From NCBI RefSeq assembly GCF_019645855.1, contig NZ_CP080999.1, positions 558,001 through 622,000 on the forward strand: DNA of 64,000 nucleotides, in the 5' to 3' direction. The notes beneath the pieces are model-generated. The model had not been told where the DNA came from. It worked only from the letters and a program-made list of their open reading frames with translations, and did no database searches. Shown in pieces: positions 8,305 to 16,349 of the stretch. The DNA comes from Mycobacterium malmoense. Its GTDB lineage: Bacteria > Actinomycetota > Actinomycetes > Mycobacteriales > Mycobacteriaceae. Within the stretch, counting starts at the first letter, position 1; every line of letters begins with the position of its first letter. The translations under genes were made by a program, and so were the position numbers.

Positions 8305-9126
8305 ATGGATCGTCGCAGCATGTTGTTGACCACGGGGATCGGCATGCTGGGGGCTGCGATGCGCATCCCGGAGGCCTGGGCGGCCCCGTCGGCGCCGACC
8401 GCGCCGGCATCCGCCGGGGGCGGCCCCTACATTTTCCAGGACGAGTTTGACGGCCCGGCGGGCGCGGGTCCCGACCCGGGCAAATGGACGGTGCAGACCT
8501 GGCAGGACGACGTGTTCCCGCCGGTCGCGGGGATTTACCGCGACGACCGACGAAACGTGTTCCTTGACGGCAATTCCAATCTCGTCCTCTGCGCCACCCA
8601 AGAGTTCGGCACCTACTACAGCGGCAAACTGCGAGGCAACTTCCGCAGCATGATCAACCAAACCTGGGAAGCGCGGATAAAGCTGGACTGTTTGTTCCCC
8701 GGCCTTTGGCCCTCGTTCTGGGGCGTCAACGAGGATCCGCTGCCGGACGGCGAGGTCGACATCTTCGAGTGGTATGGCAACGGTCAGTGGCCCGCGGGAA
8801 CCACGGTCCACGCGGCATCCAACGGGAAAACCTGGGAAGGGAAATCGATTCCGGGGTTGGTGGACGGCGCGTGGCACACCTGGCGAATGCGTTGGGCTGA
8901 CGACGGGTTCCAATTTTCGCGAGACGGGGCACCGTACTTCAGCGTGCCGAACAAGCCCATCCACGTCCACGGCGGCGCTCCCGACGACATGCGCTGGCCC
9001 TTCAACAACCCCGGCTATTGGATGACGCCCATGTTCACGCTCGCGGTCGGTGGGGTCGGCGCCGGCGATCCGGCCCTGGGTACCTTCCCGGCGGCCATGC
9101 TCATCGACTACATCCGCATCTGGTAG
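8305..9126 (+). CDS. Exported GH16 beta-1,3-glucanase-like protein, Rv0315-like
   Basis: The 273-aa protein starts with a twin-Arg signal-like segment (MDRRSMLLTTGIGMLGAA, cleavage expected after the alanine-rich stretch near residue 27). The GH16 catalytic signature is intact: GEVDIFEWYG, with the two Glu and intervening Asp of the E-x-D-x-x-E motif. Aromatic-rich strands before and after (FPGLWPSFWGVN, WHTWRMRWADDG) fit a jelly roll. It probably cleaves beta-1,3-glucans outside the cell. Position and length match Rv0315. ATG 8305 directly precedes the signal; a TTG at 8290 is less likely. Confidence 0.9.
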   Translation: MDRRSMLLTTGIGMLGAAMRIPEAWAAPSAPTAPASAGGGPYIFQDEFDGPAGAGPDPGKWTVQTWQDDVFPPVAGIYRDDRRNVFLDGNSNLVLCATQEFGTYYSGKLRGNFRSMINQTWEARIKLDCLFPGLWPSFWGVNEDPLPDGEVDIFEWYGNGQWPAGTTVHAASNGKTWEGKSIPGLVDGAWHTWRMRWADDGFQFSRDGAPYFSVPNKPIHVHGGAPDDMRWPFNNPGYWMTPMFTLAVGGVGAGDPALGTFPAAMLIDYIRIW

Positions 9127-9130
9127 CGCG

Positions 9131-10708
9131 TTATCGCCCCGAGTTCTCGGCCTTGATCACCTGAACCAGATTGAACTGCCAGCGCTCGACCAGCCGGAAA
9201 CCCAGGTCGTGCGGAACCGCGAAGGCGGGGGTTGCTCCGAAGAGTTGGCCGGGCGGCAGCGCCGAGCCCTGCTCGTGGTCCGGCCTTGACTTGTCCGCTT
9301 GTGTGATGATCCACACGACGCTGCAGCGGCTCAACGGCTTGGCGACAACTTCTGGTATGAGGTTGGTGTCGAAGACCTCGTTGCGCTCGGTTGCTCTCTG
9401 CCACAGGGTGAGATCGATCAGCTTCCGGTAGGCATCGGGGCGCGCCGCCATCAGCGGGCGCATGGGCGCGGGCATGAACGTCACCGTGTCGTTCACGAGC
9501 AAGCAATCGCCCGGCGCCGCCTTTGCGGTGATCAGATCGGCCACCTGACTGTAGTCCATTCCATATTTTGCATACGGGTTGCGTTGCGCCCTAACATAAT
9601 TCGGTGCAGCCACGACGGCGAAAAGAGTGACGAGAGCCGCCGTCGTCCATGGCCTGACGGCCACCGCCGCGGCGCAGACGCCCAGCACCAGTGCCATCGC
9701 GGGTGTGGTGAAGGATAAATAGCGCGGCGTGTAGATCGGGTGAAACAGCGCTGACCAGATCACGATCAGGGCGGTCGGGATGGCAAGCCATGCGGCCGCA
9801 AGGACCAACAGTTGCCGATCCGGCGGCGCCAATCGCGCGGACTTGCTGATCCACAAGGCAATAGCCGCCGCAATCACCAATGCCGACAAAAGTGCGAACG
9901 GGGGGCTTCGCTCGAAATACTGTTGTACCACTACATCTTCGATCGTCCGGCTCCCGATCGGTGGGACCCAACTGATCTGATGGGATTGCCCGGCCACCAC
10001 CGCCAAAAACGGCGCCAGGACACAAACCATCGCAACCGACGTAATGGCAAACCGTGCCAAAACCGTTCGCCTGCATTGGAAAACACCGATGAAAATGAGG
10101 TACGCCAGGAGCAGCAGCGCGAGGTACGCATCGAGCACGATCGAGATGGCCAGGGCGATGCCATAAGACAGCCACGCCCGAGCGTCGTCACGGCGAGCGG
10201 CGCGAACCAGCAGCACCGACAGCCACACGGCGGCCATCATCGACAGGGCATACGGGCGAGCTTCGATGCCCGCCCACGTGGTCCGAGGCAAGATCGCGCA
10301 GAAAACTCCGGAGGCCACCGCGGCGGTGCGCGATGAAAACTGCTTGCCCAGCACCACGACTCCGGCCGCCGCGCCTCCGACAGCCAGACCGCTTGGCGCA
10401 CGGGACCAGAACTCCGTGGGCGGGAAAATCTGGAACCAGCCGTGCATGAGCAAGTAGTACAGGCCGTGGACGGCGTCGACGGTGCCCACCATGTGCCACA
10501 ACTGAACAAGCGACCGGCTGTATGCGGCCGAAATGGTGGCGGCCTCGTCGTACCAGAAAGACGGACGAGCCGCGCCGCCCAGACTTATCGCGGCGGCCAG
10601 CACGCCAACGATGAGCGGGTCGAGCGCGGCCCGCGGTGGTGTCAGGTGGCCGCCGCGGTGACGCCGTGACTCGCCGGCAACCGCGACGCTCACCGAGCCA
10701 CCAAGCAC
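9131..10708 (-). CDS. GT-C-fold membrane glycosyltransferase (GT39/PMT-like)
   Basis: The protein is about 525 aa with roughly ten hydrophobic segments. The first loop carries FWYDEAATISAAY, the acidic motif after helix 1 typical of polyprenyl-phosphate-sugar-dependent GT-C enzymes. A soluble C-terminal domain follows (from about VADLITAKAAPGDCLLV). It probably transfers a sugar from a decaprenyl-phosphate donor on the outer face of the membrane; donor and acceptor cannot be read. The GTG start at 10708 is uncertain; GTG codons a few residues later would also do. It converges with the GH16 gene, 4 bp apart. Confidence 0.75.
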   Translation of the reverse strand: MLGGSVSVAVAGESRRHRGGHLTPPRAALDPLIVGVLAAAISLGGAARPSFWYDEAATISAAYSRSLVQLWHMVGTVDAVHGLYYLLMHGWFQIFPPTEFWSRAPSGLAVGGAAAGVVVLGKQFSSRTAAVASGVFCAILPRTTWAGIEARPYALSMMAAVWLSVLLVRAARRDDARAWLSYGIALAISIVLDAYLALLLLAYLIFIGVFQCRRTVLARFAITSVAMVCVLAPFLAVVAGQSHQISWVPPIGSRTIEDVVVQQYFERSPPFALLSALVIAAAIALWISKSARLAPPDRQLLVLAAAWLAIPTALIVIWSALFHPIYTPRYLSFTTPAMALVLGVCAAAVAVRPWTTAALVTLFAVVAAPNYVRAQRNPYAKYGMDYSQVADLITAKAAPGDCLLVNDTVTFMPAPMRPLMAARPDAYRKLIDLTLWQRATERNEVFDTNLIPEVVAKPLSRCSVVWIITQADKSRPDHEQGSALPPGQLFGATPAFAVPHDLGFRLVERWQFNLVQVIKAENSGR

Positions 10709-10830
10709 ATCGCGGTTTCGCCGAACACCATCGCTATGTTGCCAGAAGCGGACCGGGGGTCCGCGGCCTTTGCCGGGCGGTGCGGCCGCGATCCGGGTTC
10801 ATCGTGGTCGCCCGTCGCGGCAATGCGATG

Positions 10831-11514
10831 ATGCTGCCCGTGACAGGCAACTGGGGTTCCGTGCTGACCAAGCTCATTCCGCTCGGTCTGGTCATCGCGC
10901 TCTCACCAATCACGGTCATTCCGGCGGTGCTGGTCCTCCACGCGCCCCGGCCGCGGCCGGCCAGCCTCTCCTTCCTCGGCGGCTGGATGCTAGGTCTGGT
11001 CGCCTTCACCGCGTTGTTCATCGGTGGCTCCGACCTGCTCGGTGATCTGAGCATGGCGCCGCCGACCTGGGCGTCCTGGCTGCGCGTCGTGCTGGGGTCG
11101 GCGCTGATCGCGTTCGGCGTGTTCCGCTGGCTGACCCGGCATCGTCGCGGCAAGAGCCCGGCCTGGATGCGTTCGTTTTCCAGTCTGAGTCCGGCTCGCG
11201 CGGGCGTGACCGGGGCGGTGCTGGTGGCGCTGAGGCCCGAGGTGCTGATCCTGTGTGCGGCGGCCGGCTTGGCCATCGGCACCAGCCGGCTAGGCACCGC
11301 AGGTGGGTTGACGGCCGCCGCGGCTTTCGTCGTCGTCTCCACGTCGACGGTTGCCGCCCCCGTATTGGGTTATGCCGGTGCCGGCGACCGCCTCGACGAC
11401 GCCCTGGAACGGCTCAAAGTCTGGATGGAGCAAAATCACGCCGCGCTGATGGCGGTCATTTTGGTTCTGATCGGTTTGTTGGTGCTCTACAACGGAATTC
11501 ACGCTCTGTCGTAA
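10831..11514 (+). CDS. GAP/Sap-family membrane protein, copy 1
   Basis: The 227-aa protein has six predicted membrane helices and the conserved start GNWGSVLTKLIPLGLVIALSP. This is the family of peptidoglycolipid/sulfolipid addressing proteins (Gap, Sap), which share a LysE-like fold and are thought to help move cell-wall lipids. It is about 60% identical by eye to the next gene, so the two arose by tandem duplication. ATG 10828/10831 and GTG 10840 all fit; the paralogue's start aligns with GTG 10840. The cargo is unknown. Confidence 0.75.
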   Translation: MLPVTGNWGSVLTKLIPLGLVIALSPITVIPAVLVLHAPRPRPASLSFLGGWMLGLVAFTALFIGGSDLLGDLSMAPPTWASWLRVVLGSALIAFGVFRWLTRHRRGKSPAWMRSFSSLSPARAGVTGAVLVALRPEVLILCAAAGLAIGTSRLGTAGGLTAAAAFVVVSTSTVAAPVLGYAGAGDRLDDALERLKVWMEQNHAALMAVILVLIGLLVLYNGIHALS

Positions 11515-11570
11515 CGTGGTTACCTTTTTCGGTCGCTGCCACGTGCCCGCGGCACGATAGATTGCTGCCC

Positions 11571-12242
11571 ATGGCAGGAAGCTGGGGTTCTGTGCTGGCC
11601 GGGCTCATTCCGCTCGGTCTGGTCATCGCGCTCTCGCCGATCACGGTCATCCCGGCGGTGCTGGTGCTACAAGCACCCCGACCGCGGCCTTGCAGCCTTG
11701 CGTTCCTCGGCGGTTGGCTGCTGGGCCTCGCGGCGCTGACGGCGCTCTCCGTCGCGGCGTCCGGCGTCCTCGGCGGTCTGCACAAGTCGCCGCCAACCTG
11801 GGCGTCCTGGCTGCGCGTGACGCTCGGGGCGGCCCTCGTGGTGTTCGGCGCGTATCGATGGCTGACCCGGCACGGTCACACCGAGTCGCCGGCGTGGATG
11901 CGATCGTTCGCCGCCATCACCCCGGCGCGCGCGGCGATAACGGCGGCGGCGCTGGTGGTGATAAGACCCGACGTACTGCTCATCTGCGTTCCGGCCGGAC
12001 TAGCCATCGGCGGAAGCGGGCTGGGCGTCGCCGATGACTGGCTGGCCGCCGCCTTCTTCGTGGTGATCGCCGCGTCGACGGTCGCCATCCCGATACTCGC
12101 CTACGCGGCCGCCGGTGAGCGCCTCGACGATGCGATGGCACGGCTCAAAGACTGGATGGATAAAAACAACGCCGCGCTGATGGCGGCGATCCTGGTCGTG
12201 ATCGGTTTGATGGTGCTCTACAACGGAATTCGTGGTTTGTAA
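11571..12242 (+). CDS. GAP/Sap-family membrane protein, copy 2
   Basis: The 223-aa tandem paralogue of the preceding gene shares the N-terminus (GSWGSVLAGLIPLGLVIALSP), a central basic segment (YRWLTRHGHTESPAWMRSF) and the C-terminus (LVVIGLMVLYNGIRGL). It has six membrane helices. The 56-bp spacing to copy 1 suggests one transcript, and the pair may form a heteromeric complex. Its 3' end overlaps the convergent gene at 12218 by 25 bp. Confidence 0.75.
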   Translation: MAGSWGSVLAGLIPLGLVIALSPITVIPAVLVLQAPRPRPCSLAFLGGWLLGLAALTALSVAASGVLGGLHKSPPTWASWLRVTLGAALVVFGAYRWLTRHGHTESPAWMRSFAAITPARAAITAAALVVIRPDVLLICVPAGLAIGGSGLGVADDWLAAAFFVVIAASTVAIPILAYAAAGERLDDAMARLKDWMDKNNAALMAAILVVIGLMVLYNGIRGL

Positions 12243-13042
12243 CCCCCGTCGGACAGGCCGGCGTCTTCTTCGAGCCTGTTCGCCTTACCAAAGACCAACT
12301 CGCGGACCAGTTCCCAGCCGTAGCCCCCGAGCATGCCCGCGTAGCCCTTCGCCGCCCATTGCTGGCAGTGCCGCTCCTCGTGGTGCAGGACGCGGTCCAG
12401 ATCGAGGTGGTGCCAGGCGTGCCCGGACCGCACGATCCGGCGAAGCAGCTCCGCGGGCTCGGCGACTTTGCCCATATTGACCATGAAGATGTCACCCCAC
12501 GTGGTGCCGCCCCGCCGGCTAAACTGCCTCTGGATCCAGTTGCCGCCCAGGCCCATGAGAATGCCGTTCGGGGTCGTGACGAGGCGCCCCCCGTTGCGAT
12601 GAACGAACCGGACATCGCGCGAGTAACTCCAGCGATTTGCCTTCTGCCGGTTGATGATCCGCGCGACCTCGGCGGCCGAGTACGGTGTCTCCGGGAAGTC
12701 GCCGGGCTGCTTGCCCGCCCCGCCGTAGTCGGTGCCCGCGTTGAGGACGTAGGTCATCAGCGTCGCGTTGCGCGCGTCGTGCCCGCTGGTGCCCGGCGGG
12801 ACCAGAAAGTAGGACTTGCCGTGTGAGTCTTTGATTTCCGTGAACTGCTCGAGGATCTCGAAGCTCCCCGGGGTGATGGCGTGCCGTCGGGCGATCTCGG
12901 CGACGACGCGCGAAGGCGCGCCGCGACGTTCGGCGTTTTCGCGCCACGTCTCGAAGTAGCCGTTCGCCTGCATGTTCACATACACGATTACGTCACGGTG
13001 AGCGAAGCCGGTGTTCGGGCGCCGGCGCGCGTCAGTCTTCAT
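12218..13042 (-). CDS. Putative HExxH metalloprotease-like protein
   Basis: I do not recognise this 274-aa protein as a named family. Near residues 230-240 it has HHEERHCQQWA, which fits the zinc-peptidase motif HExxH followed by Gln, reminiscent of the DUF4157-type HExxHxxQ signature. A Gly-rich part (GYAGMLGGYGWELVREL) follows. No signal peptide or membrane helix is obvious. Its ATG overlaps the stop of the upstream DUF732 gene (ATGA), so the two are translationally coupled. Peptidase activity is inference from the motif only. Confidence 0.55.
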   Translation of the reverse strand: MKTDARRRPNTGFAHRDVIVYVNMQANGYFETWRENAERRGAPSRVVAEIARRHAITPGSFEILEQFTEIKDSHGKSYFLVPPGTSGHDARNATLMTYVLNAGTDYGGAGKQPGDFPETPYSAAEVARIINRQKANRWSYSRDVRFVHRNGGRLVTTPNGILMGLGGNWIQRQFSRRGGTTWGDIFMVNMGKVAEPAELLRRIVRSGHAWHHLDLDRVLHHEERHCQQWAAKGYAGMLGGYGWELVRELVFGKANRLEEDAGLSDGGYKPRIPL

Positions 13043-13377
13043 GGACACAAATCGAGCCTGGCGTAGTTAATGAGGTCGTCGGCCTGTTGGACGGTGAGAC
13101 CGTTGGGGCCCAGGGCGCCGTCGGAGCGTTGCAGCGCCAGGTCCCTCAGCTGCTCGGGCGTCGCCCCGTCACTCAGTTGGGTGCATAGCTTCCAGCCCGT
13201 CTGCAACAGCGCCGGGTCTCCGCCGCCGACGTCGTGGATACCCGCGTTGTGCAGGTCATTCAGAAAGGAGGTCGCATCAGCCCGAGCCGGGCCGGCCAAG
13301 ACGAGCCCGGCGACGAGAAGTGGGCCACCTGCCAGTGCCGCGCCCATAAACCGGCCATAGCGCGTCTGTGCTGCCAT
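13039..13377 (-). CDS. Secreted DUF732 protein
   Basis: The 112-aa protein begins with a clear signal peptide (RFMGAALAGGPLLVAGLVLAGPARA). The mature part follows the DUF732 pattern: FLNDLHNAGIHDVGGGDPALLQTGWKLC..., QQADDLINYARLDLCP, with two Cys placed for one disulfide. ATG 13377 was chosen because AAAGGAG lies just upstream. Mycobacteria carry many such small secreted proteins of unknown role. It is the first gene of a two-gene operon. Confidence 0.85.
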   Translation of the reverse strand: MAAQTRYGRFMGAALAGGPLLVAGLVLAGPARADATSFLNDLHNAGIHDVGGGDPALLQTGWKLCTQLSDGATPEQLRDLALQRSDGALGPNGLTVQQADDLINYARLDLCP

Positions 13378-13552
13378 AGCTGCATCTCCTTTGACCGTTT
13401 GCCGCCCCAAATTCGACGACGCATCCCTTACATGAAAGCAGTTCAACAAACGTACCGCGCGGTGAGCTTATGGGAAATTGAAAGCGGCAAGGCACGACGG
13501 TCGATAGGCACATTGCCGCGGTCGCTGCTTCACCATTGAGACAAGCGCCGCC

Positions 13553-13894
13553 ATGATTAGCGTCCGTGGCGCTGGCGGTTCTGAGACCTTAAAACGTGTC
13601 CGCAAGGGGCGAGCGAGTTCGGGTAGTGGGGAAGTACTCTCCGGCAACACCTTTGGCGTTGGCATCGGTGAAGGATCGGTCGAGACCACCAAGCTTAGCC
13701 ATTGCGGTTGTCGCTCGCCCAGAAAGATTGGGTTGCTCTCCTACTTCGGCAAGGCCGCCGCCGAATGCGCGGCGATTGAAAATCAGGCTGTTGCCGCTTA
13801 GCGGGAAATCGACGAGATCGTCTGCCGCCTTTACCGAATCACCGAAGCGGAGCGGGCATTGACCGAGGCGATCGAAGCCCGAGGAGCCGCCGGA
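13553..13894 (+). pseudogene. Remnant resembling the C-terminus of an Eco57I-type restriction-modification enzyme
   Basis: One frame reads through KIGLLSYFGKAAAECAAIENQAVAA, then a stop at 13799-13801, then REIDEIVCRLYRITEAERAL and a final stop at 13894. The last segment is like the 'IDxLVYxLYGLTEEE' ending common in type IIG/Eco57I DNA methylases. The in-frame stop, tiny size and lack of a start mark it as decayed. It sits just outside the tRNA-Gly 3'-end copy. The family match is from motif memory only. The rest of 13378-14182 holds no gene I can support. Confidence 0.35.
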
Positions 13895-13925
13895 TAGCTT
13901 GCTCGACTAACGGCATGTCGTGTGT

Positions 13926-13986
13926 CGAGCTGCTTGGTCGGAGCCGATGACCGGAATCGAACCCGCGTTCTCAGCTTGGGAAGCTG
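13926..13986 (-). repeat. Partial copy of tRNA-Gly(CCC) 3' end (putative att site)
   Basis: Bases 13939-13986 match 16221-16268 with one mismatch. They cover the tRNA-Gly 3' half from the acceptor end through the T arm and anticodon loop to the anticodon stem. Weaker similarity reaches left to 13926 (CGAGCTG...). The 5' half of the tRNA is absent, so the copy is not functional. A 3'-end tRNA duplication in direct orientation is the usual trace of integrase-mediated insertion. Confidence 0.85.
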
Positions 13987-14182
13987 TTTTCCAGCGCCGA
14001 ACGGCCGCTCGGCGCGTTTCGCGCCTCCAAGCACGTGGACTCTCGACGTTGTTTCGATGCGTGGGCATCGTGGATTTGGCGATTCCGCGGGACGCGATGG
14101 ATGTCCACTTAGCTTTGTGGCGGACTGAGGGTCTATTAAATGCCCCATAGCGCATCAAACTTAAGTGTCTACTTAGGTATGA

Positions 14183-14217
14183 GGCGGAATATGGTCATAT
14201 AAGTTACAATATCCGCC
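14183..14217 (+). promoter_or_regulatory. Nested inverted repeats abutting the AbiEi start
   Basis: GGCGGA (14183-14188) pairs with TCCGCC (14212-14217), and inside them ATATG-GT-CATAT (14189-14200) is a perfect palindrome. A -10-like TACAAT (14205-14210) lies only 8 bp before the ATG and no ribosome site is seen, which suggests a leaderless transcript. AbiEi antitoxins bind inverted repeats in their own promoter, so autorepression fits. Confidence 0.5.
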
Positions 14218-15132
14218 ATGAACCTAAGCGCGCATGGTGCAACCAGTCCCTTGGGTGCCGACCGGCGCATCCCAAAGTGGGCCTCGGCGGTGATTGGCGG
14301 GCTTGCTCGCGATCGACCGATCGTCGTGACGACCGAAGATCTCGCCCTACGGCTAGCGGAAGCCACCAGTGAGCGCGATGTCGATTTAGCAATACGCGAC
14401 CTACGGCGCCTGGGCTGGCTGGTCGGCCTGCCGGTGCGAGGAACTTGGGCATTCATCCCGCCAGGAGAGGCTGGCGTGTCCGACCCGTATCTTCCGGTCC
14501 GTGCATGGCTAGCGCGTGATCACGACGCAGGCTGCATGCTGGCCGGTGCCGCAGCTGCGTGGCATCTCGGGTACCTGGATCGGCAGCCTCAGGGTCGAGT
14601 TTCACTGTGGCTTCCAGCCAAGACGCGACTTCCAGACGGTCTGCGCAAATACGTGTCAATTGTGAAAATCTCCTGGAATATCCAGGACGCTGCGCAGCTG
14701 GCCCCGAGCACGGCGCTGCTCCTCAGACGGCGGCTCGATATCGTGTCGTGGGCGACAGGACTACCCGCGTTTGGCCCGGAGGCACTGCTTGTGCAGCTCG
14801 CCGCGCGCCCATCATCGTTCAGACCATGGGCAGATATCGTCGCGCACCTGGACGTGCTAGCTGCTGATTGCGTCGATGAGCACCTGCTACCACTTCTTTC
14901 GGGCCAGTCGATGTCGACATGGCAACGCGCAAGCTACCTGATCGACGTGGCAGGTGACCCTGAACGAGGCGCGGCGCTGCTCGCAAAACGTCAGATGAAG
15001 ACGATGTCCGTCGTGCAATTCACTCATCCGCACATTCGGGCGAGTCGCAGCACCGAGGGCGTCTGGGTTCCGAAATACCAGCTCGTCGATGGTCTCGTCG
15101 CACCGTTGTTATCCGTTGTTGGCAAGGCCTGA
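14218..15132 (+). CDS. AbiEi-family antitoxin / autorepressor (MenA-like)
   Basis: The 304-aa protein has a winged-helix-like N-terminal domain (about residues 15-80: VVTTEDLALRLAEATSERDVDLAIRDLRRLGWLVGL) and the larger AbiEi C-terminal region (DAGCMLAGAAAAWHLGYLDRQ). It ends two bases before the toxin gene. In AbiE systems the antitoxin represses the promoter and opposes the toxin. By length and order the pair resembles MenA4/MenT4 (Rv2827c/Rv2826c), from memory. It lies in the tRNA-Gly islet, so it was probably acquired. Confidence 0.8.
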   Translation: MNLSAHGATSPLGADRRIPKWASAVIGGLARDRPIVVTTEDLALRLAEATSERDVDLAIRDLRRLGWLVGLPVRGTWAFIPPGEAGVSDPYLPVRAWLARDHDAGCMLAGAAAAWHLGYLDRQPQGRVSLWLPAKTRLPDGLRKYVSIVKISWNIQDAAQLAPSTALLLRRRLDIVSWATGLPAFGPEALLVQLAARPSSFRPWADIVAHLDVLAADCVDEHLLPLLSGQSMSTWQRASYLIDVAGDPERGAALLAKRQMKTMSVVQFTHPHIRASRSTEGVWVPKYQLVDGLVAPLLSVVGKA

Positions 15133-15134
15133 CC

Positions 15135-16019
15135 GTGGCCGGCCTTACCCGCGCCCTAGTCGCACGTCATGCGGCTGGACGAGCCGATGCATACGATGCA
15201 GCGTTGCTCGACGTCGCCCAAGATCACCTGCTTTTCCTCCTTGCCCAAGCGGCGAACATCGGTGACGGTCGGCTGGTATTTAAGGGTGGCACTAGCTTGC
15301 GGAAGTGTCGGTTAGGCAACGCTGGCCGATTCTCAATCGACTTAGATTTCGGCGCGCCCGACGACGACGTAGTGCTCGAGGTCTGCGGCCTTATCGATGG
15401 AGCCCGCATCGGTGGCTTTGAATTTGGCATCGTGAGCACCAGGGGTGATGGACGTCATTGGGGGCTGACGGTCAGTCATGCTGAACTGGGCGCGCCCCGG
15501 ATTGCAGCCAGTGTCGAATTCGCACGGCGCCCGTTGGCTCTACCGCCGGAGCCGCTCCCTTTTGTGCCGTTGCCGATCCATAGGGCCTACGGCTTTCCCT
15601 TGCCGACGCTGCCAGTGGTCGCTGAAGCGGAAGCTTGCGCAGAAAAACTTGCGCGATACCGACGCGTCGCTTTGGCACGAGATCTCTACGACTTGAACCA
15701 TTTCGCGACTCGCACTTTCGACGAACCTCTTGTGCGGCGCTTATGGGTACTCAAGGTGTGGGCCGACGTGGTTGACGATCGACGTGGCGGCCGCCCTCTT
15801 CGGCCAGAAGACATCCTCACTGTCCGTGGTGAACAAGACTTCGAGCCCGACTCGATTGGGATTTTGACACGGCCCGTCGACATCCCGGACTGGGAAGCCC
15901 GCGTTCGACGTCGGTTCGCGTTCCTCACCGACCTCGACGCGAACGAACAGCGGTGGGCTTCCTGCAACGAACGTCACCGATCGGAAGTGCAAGACGCGCT
16001 CTCCGCGCTGCGCGGTTGA
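15135..16019 (+). CDS. AbiEii/MenT-family nucleotidyltransferase toxin
   Basis: The 294-aa protein shows the four AbiEii motifs: FKGGTSLRK near residue 50, the DxD metal site in FSIDLDF, the lysine in EACAEKLARYRR, and the aspartate in ARDLYDLNHF. All key residues are present, so it looks active. MenT relatives in M. tuberculosis add nucleotides to tRNA 3' ends; the target here is unknown. The GTG start follows the antitoxin stop by two bases, implying coupled translation. Confidence 0.85.
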   Translation: MAGLTRALVARHAAGRADAYDAALLDVAQDHLLFLLAQAANIGDGRLVFKGGTSLRKCRLGNAGRFSIDLDFGAPDDDVVLEVCGLIDGARIGGFEFGIVSTRGDGRHWGLTVSHAELGAPRIAASVEFARRPLALPPEPLPFVPLPIHRAYGFPLPTLPVVAEAEACAEKLARYRRVALARDLYDLNHFATRTFDEPLVRRLWVLKVWADVVDDRRGGRPLRPEDILTVRGEQDFEPDSIGILTRPVDIPDWEARVRRRFAFLTDLDANEQRWASCNERHRSEVQDALSALRG

Positions 16020-16223
16020 TCCGGCTCGCCAACTGGGCGCACGCTGCGCGCGCCGCCCGCCCGGCCCGCCGGGTGCGCCGTCCTGGAGCCACTCGATCAA
16101 GGCGATTGAGAATGAAGAGCTGACATCCGTGCCGTCAAGGCGCGTAGCAACATCGGCGAGTCGGGGTACTGGGGCGCAAGACGAATCGACATTTGGCTGC
16201 ATTTGCCGAGCTGGTTAGGCCGG

Positions 16224-16294
16224 AGCCGATGACGGGAATCGAACCCGCGTTCTCAGCTTGGGAAGCTGATGTTCTACCATTGAACTACATCGGC
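16224..16294 (-). tRNA. tRNA-Gly (anticodon CCC)
   Basis: The minus strand folds into a complete cloverleaf of 71 nt without CCA: acceptor GCCGATG/CATCGGC, D arm GTTC...GAAC, anticodon arm TCAGC-TTCCCAA-GCTGA with CCC anticodon, and T arm with TTCGATT loop. It faces dcd, as I remember for glyU in M. tuberculosis. Its 3' end served as the insertion point of the AbiE islet. Confidence 0.95.
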
Positions 16295-16349
16295 GCTGTC
16301 GCCGAAGAAGGTTAGCATCCGGGCTCGCTCAAGCGGATAGGCTCGTCAG

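Larger units (their letters stand above)
13926..16223. mobile_element. tRNA-Gly-associated islet carrying AbiE-type toxin-antitoxin
   Basis: The segment between the partial tRNA-Gly copy and the intact tRNA is about 2.3 kb and contains only the AbiEi/AbiEii pair. In M. tuberculosis, as I recall, tRNA-Gly is followed by dcd without this pair. No integrase is visible, so it is either a degraded integrative element or a non-autonomous one. Bases 16020-16223 show no gene. Confidence 0.65.

Noticed and set aside
13907..14158. Minus-strand frame with AENAGSIPVIGS
   Set aside because: This is the usual false translation of tRNA sequence, here of the tRNA-Gly fragment.
16070..16202. Minus-strand reading PRLADVATRLDGTDVSS and following residues near the tRNA
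   Set aside because: Coding-like for about 40 residues but without start, end or known match; too weak to call.
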